A stretch of DNA of 64,000 bases from Hyposmocoma kahamanoa (taxonomy: Eukaryota; Arthropoda; Insecta; Lepidoptera; Cosmopterigidae). Positions 11,393 to 22,745 of the stretch are shown piece after piece. The first letter of the stretch is position 1. Each line of letters opens with the position of its first letter. Where the stretch lies: the NCBI RefSeq assembly GCF_003589595.1, contig NW_020653993.1, positions 5,487,004-5,551,003 of the forward strand. Direction: 5' to 3'. The position numbers and the translations under genes were made by a program. The notes beneath the pieces were generated by a model. That model saw only the letters and a program-made list of their open reading frames with translations, was not told where the DNA came from and did no database searches.

Positions 11393-12607
11393 GTGCTCGC
11401 CATGTTAGCTATGGTGATAACATTTTAAAATGGCGACTTTATCACTCGAATTTGACAACTAAATGTGGATCGGCATGCAACGGGAGCAGTTAATTGATGC
11501 AGTTCTCTGGTACATTATTACTAAAGACTGAATAGGATAAAGAAGAATGTTCAAAGAAACTCACTTAAAATGTAATTTGAATAAGGTTAGGAAGATAAAC
11601 CTTTTCACTGAACAATTAAAGAGCACTTCACCTTGTCATGTAACCTAGTTCGACGCCTAATAAAAGTATTGCAACGTCATCATTTTCTTCCACGCTTATA
11701 CTATGAAAAGATTTACCGCCTTGACCCGTCTAAACTTGAAAATACCCATTATAAATTGATCTCCCAAAATAAAACTCTACTAAAGACTTCAAAACTTTGA
11801 GCAGAGTATTTAGAGATCATTTGTATTTGGTTGTTTCTTATAATTTTGTCAAGAAAGTTTTATTGTTGCAAACTGAAACACCTAATTTGTATTCAAATAA
11901 GGTCGGTTTTTGAATAATATGTGAAAAGTTAAAGGATGGTATAGGGCAAGAGAGCTCCATTCATTACAAAGCATGACGCAGGGTTGTGAAAAATGATGTC
12001 TTTCTCGATCCCCACTCAAATGATGAAAAGGACAGCAGTATGTAAGATGGGGCCAAGAAAGGTAATGGATAGGTTTTTTTCGCGCTTTCTGAACGAAGAT
12101 GGGTGGTTACAATTGGTCGTAAACGATATAAGGGGTAACTTTTTTGTGAAATAATGCCGCCATTGTGAATGAGAACTGAGCAATTTTTTTAGTATACATA
12201 TACCTGAGTGACATCATATATAGTATATATGACGTCACTAAGGGTCCTAGCTGAAAATCAGTACTGTAAACCCAATGCGTTTTCCAGCAAATATTGAATT
12301 AGTGATTTTTTTGTTACCTCGGCAAGTACCACACAAAATATGTTTATATTTTTTCTTTGAAGTGTCAAAGTATCTTTATACTTTTTGTCTTTGTTAATGT
12401 TTATGTGATAAATCTGCGGTTTATTAATTTAGTTTTTGTTTTGTTTTGTAATTATTTATTAGTATATTAAGTGGGAATGTTTCAATTGCTTTTTTTTCTG
12501 TTTTGTTTATTTTTACTTGTGTAGTGTGATTACAAATAAATGTTTATTTTTGCTTCTTTCTTTCAATCGCATCGAATGTTGAGTAATTACGAGACCTTTA
12601 AATTTTT
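11393..12607. other. No gene recognised
   Basis: AT-rich with no recognisable exon. A CATATATAGTATATATGACGTCA palindromic stretch sits near 12210-12237. Confidence 0.35.
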
Positions 12608-12736
12608 TTTTAATGATACCGATTGACGGGACGAACAAATCATGCGCCAGGAGATAAGCGACTCGCCTATCCATAACAGTTGCAGCGTTCCTCAGAACTT
12701 TAAATCGCAAAGATCTGAGATCTGTCTGTAATTTCT
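12608..12736 (+). repeat. Rep1 5' part
   Basis: Begins at the family's terminus (GATACCGATTGACGGGACG), then GCGACTCGCCTATCCATAAC and TTTAAATCGCAAAGATCTGA. It is truncated after the core. Confidence 0.75.
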
Positions 12737-12756
12737 CTAGCACCTTTACACTGAAC

Positions 12757-12850
12757 CTACGACGGTACGCCTTGGTCTAAAAAATGCCTTTTGACTCTAA
12801 CCTTGAATAGTCCTAAATTATATTTTTTGGGAAACACAGAAAGCGTATTT
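12757..12850 (-). pseudogene. LINE C-terminal fragment
   Basis: The - strand reads FPKKYNLGLFKVRVKRHFL followed by DQGVPS, the last residues of the LINE ORF2 type seen at 25150-25230. Only about 90 bp is recognisable. Confidence 0.65.
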
Positions 12851-12959
12851 GTTCCTTTCCTGTGCCGCACGCAATGTGTATCAACGACATAACTATAAAG
12901 TATTTTACTATCACACATCTGATGTAACAACCTGCATGTACGATACGACATGTGCAGTT

Positions 12960-13480
12960 GCGGTTAGGGCTATTTATAATCTGGGATCCAGGCTGTCTTT
13001 GAGAAATAAGTTTAAAGAGATGAACATTCTTACACTAACGTCACAGTACATTTATAAAAATGTTATTAGAAGAAAAATATTATTTTTTTATGAGAAATAG
13101 TGATAGAAATAACATTAATACGAGGAATAAAAATGAAGTAGCTGTTCTTGACCGTCGTCTTCAGAAAATCCCAAATTCATTGAAGAGGCATTATATACGC
13201 TACTATAATATGATTCCGATTGATGCTCTACCATTTACGAGGTTTAAAATTAAAGTGAAACAAAAACTTTATACTAAAACATATTACAGCTTCTGCGTAC
13301 TTGAATGACAAAATTCCGTGGTAATGACCCATTTAGCTCTTGCTGTCTATAGGCTATATTCACGATCTAAGATGTTTAAATTTGATATTGTAATAATAAA
13401 AATGTATATTTACAAAGAGCAACCCCTAGAGTTTCTTGCTCATTCTGCTTAGGGGAATCTGCCTTACGAATGAGCAATAG
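12960..13480 (+). mobile_element. LINE 3' end (ORF2 C-terminus and 3' UTR)
   Basis: Two overlapping frames joined by a frameshift and stops near 13095 read SLRNKFKEMNILTLTSQYIY and then NTRNKNEVAVLDRRLQKIPN, YYNMIPIDALPFTRFKIKVK and QKLYTKTYYS. This is a C-terminal signature of lepidopteran non-LTR retrotransposons. The 3' UTR contains AAAGAGCAACCCCTAGAGTT at about 13395-13435. Homologous tails lie at 4618, 26925 (reverse), 46745 and 62505 (reverse). Confidence 0.75.
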
Positions 13481-14486
13481 AGTGTAATCAATATGACGAT
13501 TTCAAGTATAGTTTGCCTATGGTGCAAGGTGTGTGGCACACGCGGGCGCAAGGACTTTGGGGGCGCCGAGCGCCTCTCGCACCGCCTCCAAAGAACCTGC
13601 ATCTCCCTCGACGTGCAAGCAAAGTAAACAGGCTATTGCTTCCCAACTTCATTTATAATTACACCATTTGCACCCGAATTCCCTTTCACTGGGGAAAACA
13701 TAACTGTAACAGTATTCTGTTTTGACCGCGTGTCTACTAGAGTATTTATTGATTCCACCCGGATGCTAGATGGGCTAGCGCCTGTGGTGGTCCGTTGGGA
13801 GTTTGCAAAATGTAGAGGGGATCAGATTGGAATAACCCAATATATCGATCGTAATATGGACATGCCTTTTTAAGTAACAATTAAATAAACCTTACAATAA
13901 ATTTATTTTGTTTTTCAAAATTAAAATGTGATAAAAAATTGTGGTTCTAATGCCTAAACTTCTGTTACAGAATTTTTTAATGTCCTTTAGTCAAAAACGG
14001 TTATGTTGATATGATGCAATTCAATCAAATATTTCACCTTTGAACACAAATCACGTCACAAAGTTCACAATACCGGTATAGACAGGTAAACATAAACATT
14101 AAAGAATAAGTTCTGAGACGAATCAAGTTAAAAACTTACAAGAGTGAGAAACAAACAAGTACATGTCCTTCTCTGAAATCAGAAATCAGAAATATTTATC
14201 ATATGAACCGGTAAAGGTGTTACATACTATTTTATTCAGTTCATATTCAGTCTTTACCCAAATAGGACGTACAATATCTCAAAATTACAGTGATAAAAAT
14301 ACAATTAAAATATTACAATTTAAAAATCCATAATTAAAATTGAACTTATTACACAATTATCAAATACTTGATATCTATTTACAAACATTATTTATTTTAA
14401 TTAAATTATTTGAATTTCATTTTATCTCTTTAATACATTTGCGTTGTTGCATAAAAAAAAAGTTTGGATGTACATTTAATAATCTC
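13481..14486. other. No gene recognised
   Basis: The GC-rich patch at 13525-13625 has an open frame (13513-13725) without a known motif. The remainder is AT-rich and featureless. Confidence 0.35.
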
Positions 14487-14487
14487 A

Positions 14488-14582
14488 TAGCCTCGCACTA
14501 ACGAAAACCTGTATCGCGGGTGGATACACGTCCATGGCACCCGCGACATAGGGTTTCCCTAGTGCGAGGCTTTGTTGAGTGT
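14488..14582. repeat. Hairpin made of two inverted SINE-A tails
   Basis: Left arm AGCCTCGCACTAACGAAAAC, right arm ending CCCTAGTGCGAGGCT, with CGCGGGTG and CACCCGCG nearer the centre. Both arms match the GCACTAGGGAAACCC end of SINE-A, so two tails lie head to head and can fold into a stem of about 40 bp. Confidence 0.65.
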
Positions 14583-14719
14583 GTCCGTTAAAAAAAAATG
14601 CTTGCCTTCTATGTCATTTATTGTTTTACATGTTAAGAAAACCATTGTAATGAAACCTACAAATCGGAAGTCTTACATTTTTTTTAAACTTTAGTCCGCT
14701 TTGCATCTGCGTAGTGACG

Positions 14720-14952
14720 CACCCCTCATGGAAAAATAGCATAAGTGTAGTTACGTCAAAAAGGTTTATTGCTCCTTTAGATATAGAAAAATATAACCCA
14801 TATCCTCTCCAATTAACTCTTGTAACACTATCTTCAATATTAGTCGATAGAATTACAAGAATTGATAGATGTAGGTTGTATTTTTCTGTATCTAATGGAG
14901 CAATAAACGTTTTTGACGTAACTCCACTTATGCCATTATTCCATGAGGGGTG
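14720..14952. mobile_element. Foldback MITE (MITE-2)
   Basis: Near-complete palindrome of 233 bp. Both ends read CACCCCTCATGGAA inward, followed in each arm by GCATAAGTG, AGTTACGTCAAAAA and GTTTATTGCTCC. The centre is near 14835. The 81-codon open frame across it is an artefact of the arms. No clear target duplication was seen. Confidence 0.75.
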
Positions 14953-15426
14953 GGAATAGAGGCTTAAACCTGGGTCTCAGACATGATACTTTTTTGTCTG
15001 CACCTAGCTTGATCGGTGCGTCTTGTCTAAACCTGTCCAACACTTGACAAAATACATGATTAAACTTGGATGACTTATTACCCAGTTGACATTAGACCAT
15101 TTTTCACCTACATTATTATAATGCCCTGTCGATATTCCACAGGATGATTAAAGTTTGCGCCATTCGTCAACATCAACGCTTTTGCCAATTATTTTGGGGA
15201 TGTTTGATGGATTTTGGATGTTCGGGGTTATAATAGGATTTTTAATCTTCGTATTAATCTGTATATTGGTTGCTTTTGTCAAAATGTTGTCAGAGTAAAT
15301 TGGATTTACAATTAACTCAAGAATTACTGACAGGCAAGTCTCGATAGCAACACCATATCGACTTTCCACGTAATTTATCGTAAGCTATATAAATAGGTGC
15401 AATTTTTCATAAATCATTTTTCTACT
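14953..15426. other. No gene recognised
   Basis: AT-rich spacer. The 73-codon - strand frame at 15148-15369 has no recognisable domain. Confidence 0.35.
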
Positions 15427-15684
15427 CAGGGAAGGTTTATGCAATAGTCCGCCACGCTCTGGCCCAAACGCGGGTTGGGGGTCTTCTCACATTTTCCTAG
15501 TGTTGTGAACCTTCTTTGACGTGGGTTCAACACGATGTTTCCTTCACCTAAAAGCTCATATTCGATTTCAAATTAAATTTCGCACATACATTCTAAGAAA
15601 GCCAAAGGTGCGAGTCCGGATACGAGCCCACGTCCTTTTCTTGAGAAGTGATAGGTCAAATCATTAGGCTACCGCAGCTTTTGA
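15427..15684 (-). repeat. SINE-C, Metulj-like lepidopteran SINE
   Basis: On the - strand it begins AAAAGCTGCGGTAGCCTAAT, continues with GACCTATCACTTCTCAAG and a B-box-like GGGCTCGTATCCGG, then a body with GTGAAGGAAACATCGTG and GGGCCAGAGCGTGGCGGAC. Order and wording match the tRNA-derived SINEs common in butterflies and moths. The family name is from memory of its general pattern. Confidence 0.7.
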
Positions 15685-15823
15685 AGAAAGAAAAGAACGT
15701 AAAAATTTTAATCTTTCTTTTGGAATACTGTAGCCCAATAAAATATACTGAATTCATTGTATTAGAATGAAAGAAAGAAGGAAGACAAATTTAATTCCGT
15801 TAACAAATAACAGCACAGCACAT

Positions 15824-16138
15824 ATTTCGCACTGTCAATATTGTGAAAGATCTGTATAAATTTACGTACAGGTTATTTTCTACTTGCCAAATATAGATAT
15901 TTAAAAATAAAAGAAAAAAAAATTATTTCATATTTTTGAATAAGGACTATTTTGGTCAGAACTAGCTCACATAAATCGTGTGTCATTTTGAGTTAAGTAG
16001 ATATCTTTTAGTTTGTTTTACAATATTCTAACGACGGTTTTATTGACGTGTAGAAAATCAAATTTTATGTTTAATAATGGTATAATCTTGAATTTCACAT
16101 ATTTTGAGTTATAACACTATTGTAATAGCAGCGCGATA
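15824..16138. mobile_element. MITE-5 copy upstream of the promoter
   Basis: Left end TTTCGCACTGTCAATATTGT, right end AACACTATTGTAATAGCAG then CGCGATA, inverted relative to each other. The right half is homologous to 21400-21567 in the same orientation (shared GGTTTTATTGACRTGTAGA and TTTTGAGTTAYAACACTATT). It ends about 270 bp before the predicted start of transcription of the propeller gene. Confidence 0.6.
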
Positions 16139-16377
16139 TGTACATTACTTGAACTAAAGTGATTTATTAATACATCCATTGCATTATTTATACGAACACG
16201 AAGACAATCCTGTTCAATTACATCTCACGTTTTACACAATATTTAATATTGTAATTCCTAAACGTTGACAAATACAAAAACAAGATTAAAATCTTAAACA
16301 ATTGTTATTGTTTACATTTGCAACACACTGTATACAAAAACATAGTCATTACTGGAGAATGTATACATGATAGTAAA

Positions 16378-16411
16378 TATATACAGCTCAATAATATCGC
16401 ACGAGGTCAGT
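16378..16411 (+). promoter_or_regulatory. Predicted core promoter (TATA + TCAGT Inr)
   Basis: TATATA at 16378-16383 and the arthropod initiator TCAGT at 16407-16411. The initiator A (16409) lies 31 nt after the first T of the TATA box, the canonical spacing. A consensus donor follows 58 nt downstream, and the next well-supported exon opens directly on an acceptor, so an upstream non-coding exon is required somewhere here. Confidence 0.5.
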
Positions 16412-16466
16412 GTTTTAAAGGAAATGTGTGAGAGTGGTTGATAAATAAAATATATTGGAAGACACG
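16409..16466 (+). other. Predicted 5' UTR exon of the propeller gene
   Basis: 58-nt non-coding exon from the initiator A to the donor CACG|GTGAGT (intron starts 16467). Joined to the acceptor before 18657 it places CACG ahead of ATGG, a reasonable start context. It contains no upstream ATG with a long frame. Confidence 0.45.
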
Positions 16467-18656
16467 GTGAGTTTTAAAAGTAGATAAGTGAAGAAGTGCT
16501 CATTAAAAGTAAAAAGAATTCGTATAAAGTTAAACAAAATTCATAGAAACAAAAGAACTAAATTATAAATGCTATTTTATGTTTTCCAAGTTATGAAAGA
16601 ATGAGATCAAATAATATACTTCTTTCTTTCTTTCTTTCTTCAAAAGCGTTATAATATAAAATGCAGCATGATATATTTTGTGACTTTTTACGTATACCTA
16701 TTTATAAATTTTAAAGTTTGCTGTCTATCAGCGTATTGTTTGTTCGTTCTTATAATATTGAAGACTGACACCCCTACTTACGAACAAAACAAAAATCGTA
16801 CTTACAAAATTCTTCACTAAAATTGGCTTGAGTGAAATTTTTGCTTAAGTGCGATTTGGTGTTTTTTGATATTTATGAACACTTTTTAACTCGCTCTTAT
16901 CCAAGCTCAGTCTCAAGTTTTACTTCGAAGCCAGTAGCCAATGACAGTACTTGTTTCTTCAAAAATCAAAGCGGGAATTTTTGAAGATTGTTTTCTAGTA
17001 TGTGGACTTTTGTTTGTGGCTGTTAACAAACAATTACCTTTGCCTTGTCTTCAGCGGAAAGAATTAAAAAAATTATCAAGCTGTTTTGAACTTGTTTATT
17101 CTAAATACTTAGTTTAAAAAATTGTATTGATTTTTTAAATTCGATTTTTAAATATATTAATTAATTAATATGGCTGAACTTGCATTAGTAGGAAAATGGT
17201 GTTTACAACAATTTCTTTGGAAAATCTAGAACATGAGAATGAAAATCAATGAAGATTAGAGTTATCTCTCTCTGTTTTATTATATCAGTTGCTGTAGGAA
17301 TACGACTTACTTTTATATTACAATGTTACAAATAATTGAATTATGAAACTTCTTGAGTTCCGGAACAGACAAAGTAGGTTCCATTGCACTTTTCTGAACC
17401 TATGTGAAATGAGAAACCAAAACAAGTCGATAGCTGTAAACAAAACTGGTGTTTCTCTGACTGGAGATGTTCCTTTGTAGTACCTAGGTACATAAATGAG
17501 TTCCTAGAAACCTATAACTTGATATTTATTTTTTCATTATTTAAGTATTTTGACATTGTGAACTATTTACAAAAAGTGCTATGAGGATTGGCCTCGTGGT
17601 GCAGTTTAGCCCACAGTGGTGCTTGAATCTTTTATAATATTTATAAATATCAAATAATTCGTACTTTGTATTACTTTCTTACTTAATGAGAAGAATACAC
17701 TTTAAATTTTCATTCCTGTATCGGCTGAAAAACTGTTCGTCATCCAGTACTGCCAAGATATTGCCAGGATCCCTCAGATATCTTTTAGGTGCTCTAACAC
17801 CATGGTAATCATCTTCCTTCTCCAGATAAGTAGCCATGACGACCTCAAAGTCGTCAATTTTTAAAATAATTTAATACAAATTTATAAACTAAAAAATAAA
17901 GGTAGGTAAATGCGTCAAATAAAAAAAATGTCAGAGCAACTCAAAAGAAAACGCAAATAGCACAGTGATAAAAATGTTAATATATTTCCAAGTCAGACTT
18001 AAGACAGCTAAAGACTGGTTTTATACAAGTGCGACTTAACTCGATCCTAAGACCGAGTTAAGATTGAGCTGAGACATAAAAATCGTTAATAAATATCAAT
18101 TATTGACTCGAGCCGTACTTGAGACTTTTTTATGCTTAAGTCGGACTTATCTTTGTTCATAAATACGGGTGTGAAAACCATAGTACGAAAAACAAAAGTG
18201 AGCAAATTATATTTTTCACGCTTGTAAAAAAGATATTGAATTTATAAAGAGTGCCTGATGCCGCTTTTTCATGGATCCAGTATTTGTATAATACAATGAT
18301 AGTAGTAATGTTGATTTGAAATCAGTTTAATAAATAAAATTAATGAAACGACTCCTTGATTATTTACGTCAAACAACCTTTACATTTAGCCTGTATGTAT
18401 AGTGGTAGACGACGCGACGTTTAATAAACACTCGTTGATAATTTTGGTTTTAATATAATGCGAATGTATATGTGCTGGAAATCTACACACCTACAATAAA
18501 ATATTGCTAAAAAGTAATTTTATACAATAGGTGTTATATTAGAAATCACACATCAAATAGTTATCGTTTATATAGCCTCCTGTATTCTTATTCTGAAGAA
18601 TATTAACATACTTTACCTAGACGAAAAAAATCTTTTATAATTTATCTCAATTTCAG
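16467..18656 (+). other. Inferred intron 1 of the propeller gene
   Basis: About 2.2 kb from GTGAGT to the polypyrimidine-rich ATCTCAATTTCAG acceptor. It holds a (TTCT)n microsatellite at 16620-16642 and possible ends of a foldback element: ACACCCCTACTTACGAACAA near 16768 and the inverse of ACACCCGTATTTATGAACAA near 18150-18173. No coding exon is apparent inside. Confidence 0.5.
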
Positions 18657-19619
18657 ATGGATGGAAGAAAGAGTTTTGTTCTTTTCTTAATCGCATTTAT
18701 TGCGACAGGAACCGGCTTACCAGTGATGACCAGGCAGAGTTTACTGGCACAGAACAAATTCTGTTCAAACCTTCTCAACTTCAACAACTATTTCTATGCT
18801 TTGGAAGAAACAAAGAACTTATCAGGCGTTCCTGCTGATATAAGTGTCCATTGGAAGACAGGAAATATCTTCTTCACTCTCATAAGCGACGAAATGAAAA
18901 TGAATTTACAAGTTTTACATACTAGCGGAGATTCTGAGACAATAAAAGTAGCTGGACTTGGACAATCAACCACTGTTGATAACCTCAACGATATAGTTTA
19001 CTTAGCTACTGATAATGGAGTTTATAAATATAAAGACGATGGATCTATTGAACTGTATACGGCTTTAGGAGAAGATGTTATGTACATAGCAGTTTCAAAT
19101 GACGGTTCAACTATGTACGTTGCTACTTGGCCACAAAATCGTGTGCACAAGATAACCTCAGACGGTCAAAAACAGGAGACATTCAGTGTAATACCAAACG
19201 GACACGGCTTGACTATAGATACAAGAAATAACATCTATTTCGTAGCAACAAAGACGACGTATATACTAAAGAACGGTTTCACGATTCCTATTAAAATCAA
19301 AGGTTTGCCAAGTGATAAGATGACAGGTGTATTCGTCAGTAGATCAGATGAAGTCTTCGGCATGGACGAAAACAGTAACTTGTACCTAATTGACCCAGAA
19401 AATGCAAGCGCTAAACATGTAGGTTCCTTCAACGTTAATGGAGTGAACTCTTTCGCGATGGATTCAGCTGATAACGTGCTCATTGGTATTAAAGGATCTT
19501 TATTGAAATTCAATGCTTACGAAAAAAGTCCCTGTTCTAAATTTGAGGTTTACGAGTCTAAAACTAAACCAATATCTATTATTAGTGGAAAGCTCGTCCC
19601 CAATCCAATAATTAAGTAA
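18657..19619 (+). CDS. Ommochrome-binding-protein-like secreted beta-propeller, main exon
   Basis: Recognised as the lepidopteran ommochrome-binding-protein family, secreted haemolymph/epidermal proteins that bind ommochrome-type pigment in Manduca. Residues 1-20 form a signal peptide (basic start, hydrophobic FVLFLIAFIA). The mature part shows six blade-like repeats at about 57-75, 104-133, 140-170, 183-206, 222-250 and 263-286, each with an NDG/DxxNNIY-type turn, as in NHL/SMP-30-like six-bladed propellers. C36 and C293 are the only cysteines and probably close the ring. N-glycosylation sequons lie at N54 (NLS) and N249 (NAS). The start is well set: ATG directly follows a TTTCAG acceptor. 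The 320-codon frame ends ATT AAG TAA, but GTAAGT (19616-19621) is a strong donor, so in spliced mRNA the exon probably ends at 19615. No AATAAA or ATTAAA occurs in the next 800 bp. Ligand binding is inferred from the family only. Confidence 0.88.
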   Translation: MDGRKSFVLFLIAFIATGTGLPVMTRQSLLAQNKFCSNLLNFNNYFYALEETKNLSGVPADISVHWKTGNIFFTLISDEMKMNLQVLHTSGDSETIKVAGLGQSTTVDNLNDIVYLATDNGVYKYKDDGSIELYTALGEDVMYIAVSNDGSTMYVATWPQNRVHKITSDGQKQETFSVIPNGHGLTIDTRNNIYFVATKTTYILKNGFTIPIKIKGLPSDKMTGVFVSRSDEVFGMDENSNLYLIDPENASAKHVGSFNVNGVNSFAMDSADNVLIGIKGSLLKFNAYEKSPCSKFEVYESKTKPISIISGKLVPNPIIK

Positions 19620-20077
19620 GTAACAGTTACACCTTATTTAATTTGGTTCTCCGTATTTATTCCCGTATTGTGGTCAATATAGTATAGCACATATTATTAA
19701 CTAAACTAACGGAGTCTCACGGTAGTTTTCTAGTTAAGTATACTAGTTATATCATCTTCCTGCTTTCAGCAAATTTTTTTATTTCATTATTTCTCTTATA
19801 AACCCGTAAAATTGTAACATTCTGAAATCATCAAGGATTAATGTCATTTTCCTTATTGTTCGTTCTTTTGTAATCTTCGTGGGATTATTAAGATCTCATA
19901 TGTAATTGTTTCTTATAGATTAATATTGCTGTGTTAATGAATTAACTAATTGATTGTTTATTACTAAGCAATCCGCATCATTGGTGATCACATCTACAAA
20001 TTGACAATTTTTCAGGACAGAGGTTTAAAAATTCTACGAACAAAATAATCGATAACTTTTTATGCTTATATGTTTTT

Positions 20078-20322
20078 TATGACACCAAGTGACGGGACGA
20101 ACCAGTCGTAAGCCTGGTAATAAGCGACACGCCTGTCCATAACAGTTTCAGAGAGCTTTAAATCACAAAGATCTATAGGGCACTGCTACCGAGCCCGTCA
20201 CCCTGAGGCATAAGTTGACAAGTCTCTTGTGCTTGAAATTACTCAAGCACTCTTACCCTTCAAAACCGGAACGCAGTGATGATCACATTACTGCTTGGCG
20301 GCAGAAATGTTTCTTTATATAT
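20078..20322 (+). repeat. Rep1 interspersed repeat
   Basis: Starts at the terminus GACACCAAGTGACGGGACG, then GCGACACGCCTGTCCATAAC, TTTAAATCACAAAGATCT, a pyrimidine block and CATTACTGCTTGGCGGCAG. Confidence 0.8.
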
Positions 20323-21179
20323 TGGTTCAGCAACAGCTTAGTACACTTAACATTTACATACATTATTATAATAATACAAAATTTGTTGTGGGAGCCAATT
20401 ACACTCATAAACAACATAGTTAAATAATAAACTGCTTATAAATTATTATATTTAAAATTTATAAACCAAAATCATATTTAAAAAAAAAAGAAACTACTAC
20501 GTAACCTAAACAGAGGTATTAGTATTAAAAAGAAACCGTTAAATAACACTAAATGAAATAATTTAAAAATAATCGTTGTATAAATAAAAAATGACTAAGA
20601 TAAGAGAGTAAGCATGTTTAATTCTAGCTATGGGTATATTATTTTAAAAAATTCTCGTACATTATTTACATTTAATAAAATTGTTATTTTAGAGGAGTTG
20701 CAACAATCACACAAATCTGTTTAGGTTTAAGAGTGTGAAGTAAAACCGTGTTAATGTTTTTGTAATTATTAAATGTATTAAAACATATAAATATACTTTC
20801 AATTCCTATTATTTACATCAGATTAAAAATTTTGAATAAAAACATTAAAAAAAAATATTTGTCAAACAAAACTTTAATTCAAAAGCTCCAAGTACGTACC
20901 CATATTTGACGAGAAAATAGGTAAATGGAGAGTTATAAAATTTCACAATATAGCCACATGTGATCATTTGTCTAACAGTCGATTAATTTAAAATCGTAAA
21001 AATTACACGAACTTAATGAAACAAATTATGTACATATGTGAATAACAATGTTACCGACTAATGTCGTTTGAGTAAATATCTTCTAACACGGTTCTAGTCT
21101 GCAACGTGTATATATTTATCAGTAAGTATAAGTTTATTTACGTATATTTATATATACATATATTTATGTAGGTATAATA

Positions 21180-21567
21180 TATCGCACTGTTAATACAATA
21201 GTGTATTAACTCAAGAAGTATATTTTTTCAGAATCGATGAAAAACGAATTACTTACTTCCCGGGAAAGTTATTAAAATTATGTATAGATCAAACTTTATT
21301 ACACACATCTAAACTATTAAATATATTTGGAAATAAAAGGGATATATTTTACTCAATACTCATATACTCAAACATAGTGAGGACTGTTTTATCCAGAACT
21401 AGTCCATTAAAAGTTTGACTCATTTTGATTTGATTTTAATTGCTTCTTACAATAATATAACAACGGTTTTATTGACATGTAGAGAATCAAATTTTACGTT
21501 CAGTAATAGTATAATCTTGGATTTCACGTATTTTGAGTTACAACACTATTGTAATAGCAGTGCGATA
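21180..21567. mobile_element. MITE-5 copy in intron 2
   Basis: 388 bp with inverted ends: TATCGCACTGTTAATACAAT on the left, and the inverse of TATCGCACTGCTATTACAAT on the right. The similarity continues inward for about 40 bp. The internal right half is shared with 15824-16138. No clear target duplication. Confidence 0.65.
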
Positions 21568-21613
21568 TCGTTATTTATTAACTATTTGGTAAATTACTGT
21601 TTCATTAATATTA

Positions 21614-22078
21614 TTTTTTAACCGATTTCAGAAAAGGAGGAGGTTCTCAATTCGACTGTATGTTCTTTTTTTTATGTTTTTTTTTTGTATGTATGTTACG
21701 CGATAACTCCGGTATTTGTGAACCGATTTCCATGATTCTTTTTTTGTTGGAAAGGGGGTATTTCCATAGTGGTCCCATTTCATTTTGAAGAAAATCATCC
21801 ACCTCAAAGGGTGGCTGTTCACGCATGAAGATTCATTTTTATAAATAGCGCCTAACTTTAATTTAGGAGCAATTACTTTTAGCAATTATTTAGTTGATTT
21901 TGCTATTTCTCCAATTGAAGGCGTTTTTCTCTCGATATACTTTGAGTAGTGTCGTAGTGAGAACCTATTTTTATTATCTCCAGTATCAAGTCCTGTATAG
22001 TGGCGAACTAGGGGATATTTCAATGAAACTTAGCAAATAGACGTAATTCCACGTACTTTTGAGGTCGGTTTTTTTAGT
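21614..22078 (+). repeat. Rep2 interspersed repeat, long copy
   Basis: Begins TTTTTTAACCGATTTCAG and AAAAGGAGGAGGTTCTCAA, continues with GCGATAACTCCGGTATTTG and TGATTCTTTTTTTGTTGG, and closes with TTTTGAGGTCGGTTTTTTTA. It is the longest of five copies; others lie near 5640, 10605, 41130 and 42078. Confidence 0.75.
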
Positions 22079-22256
22079 ACTCTGTACTGAGATTATTATA
22101 CAATTCATTTTCATTTTTATTTGTAAAATTGGCACACTACGTCTCCCGCTCCGATTACTTTTCCTCTACCTCAAAAGCTGATGATGATGATAATAAAACG
22201 GTACTCAGGTAAGCCGAGCTTGTCTCGAATTCGTATAAATCCTAATTCTTTCTAGG

Positions 22257-22745
22257 CATCGAGTGTATAATCAGAAATAGAGGCGAAATGTCATTTAATT
22301 TGTTTGAAATCTATTCTGCCATATCATTACTGTGACAACTGCGCTCCGATTGGCTAGCCCGAGTTCGAAACAATTGACGGGTGTCGTCAACTGTTTCACT
22401 TCAAATCGACCAGTAAACTTGAGCTTTGCTATAATGGACGAAAATTTCAAAATTACATATTTAATTACCGATGAAATGTCATTCCGTTTGTTTTGTAATT
22501 AGATGTTTTGCTGTTTTTCCCACACCACCGAATAGAACAGAACAGCATTGTTAGAGATGTTATCTTTATTACAATAAATACAGAATATTTTTTGGAGTAT
22601 ACGGACACGTACACACGGGTCAGTAGTTGGCTTGTCTATATTTCAGTGCAAATGAGAGTTGATATTTATAAGAGCTGTATCGTTAATGTGTTACCAGGAA
22701 TATATGGCCCTTATTTCGTCTCTATTTCTGGTTATATACTCGATG
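22257..22745. mobile_element. hAT-like non-autonomous foldback element, copy A
   Basis: 489 bp flanked by the 8-bp duplication TTTCTAGG (22249-22256 and 22746-22753). The terminal inverted repeats run about 33 bp with three mismatches, beginning CATCGAGT and containing CAGAAATAGAG. An 8-bp duplication is the hAT hallmark, although P-type elements also make 8-bp duplications. It encodes nothing; the 92-codon frame inside is an artefact. Copy A keeps the intact target site that a Tc1 element used in copy C. Confidence 0.85.

Noticed and set aside
16768..18173. Possible 1.4-kb element with ends resembling ACACCCGTATTTATGAACAA
   Set aside because: Ends match over about 20 bp with several mismatches and no TSD or internal coding was found; mentioned only within the intron 1 entry.
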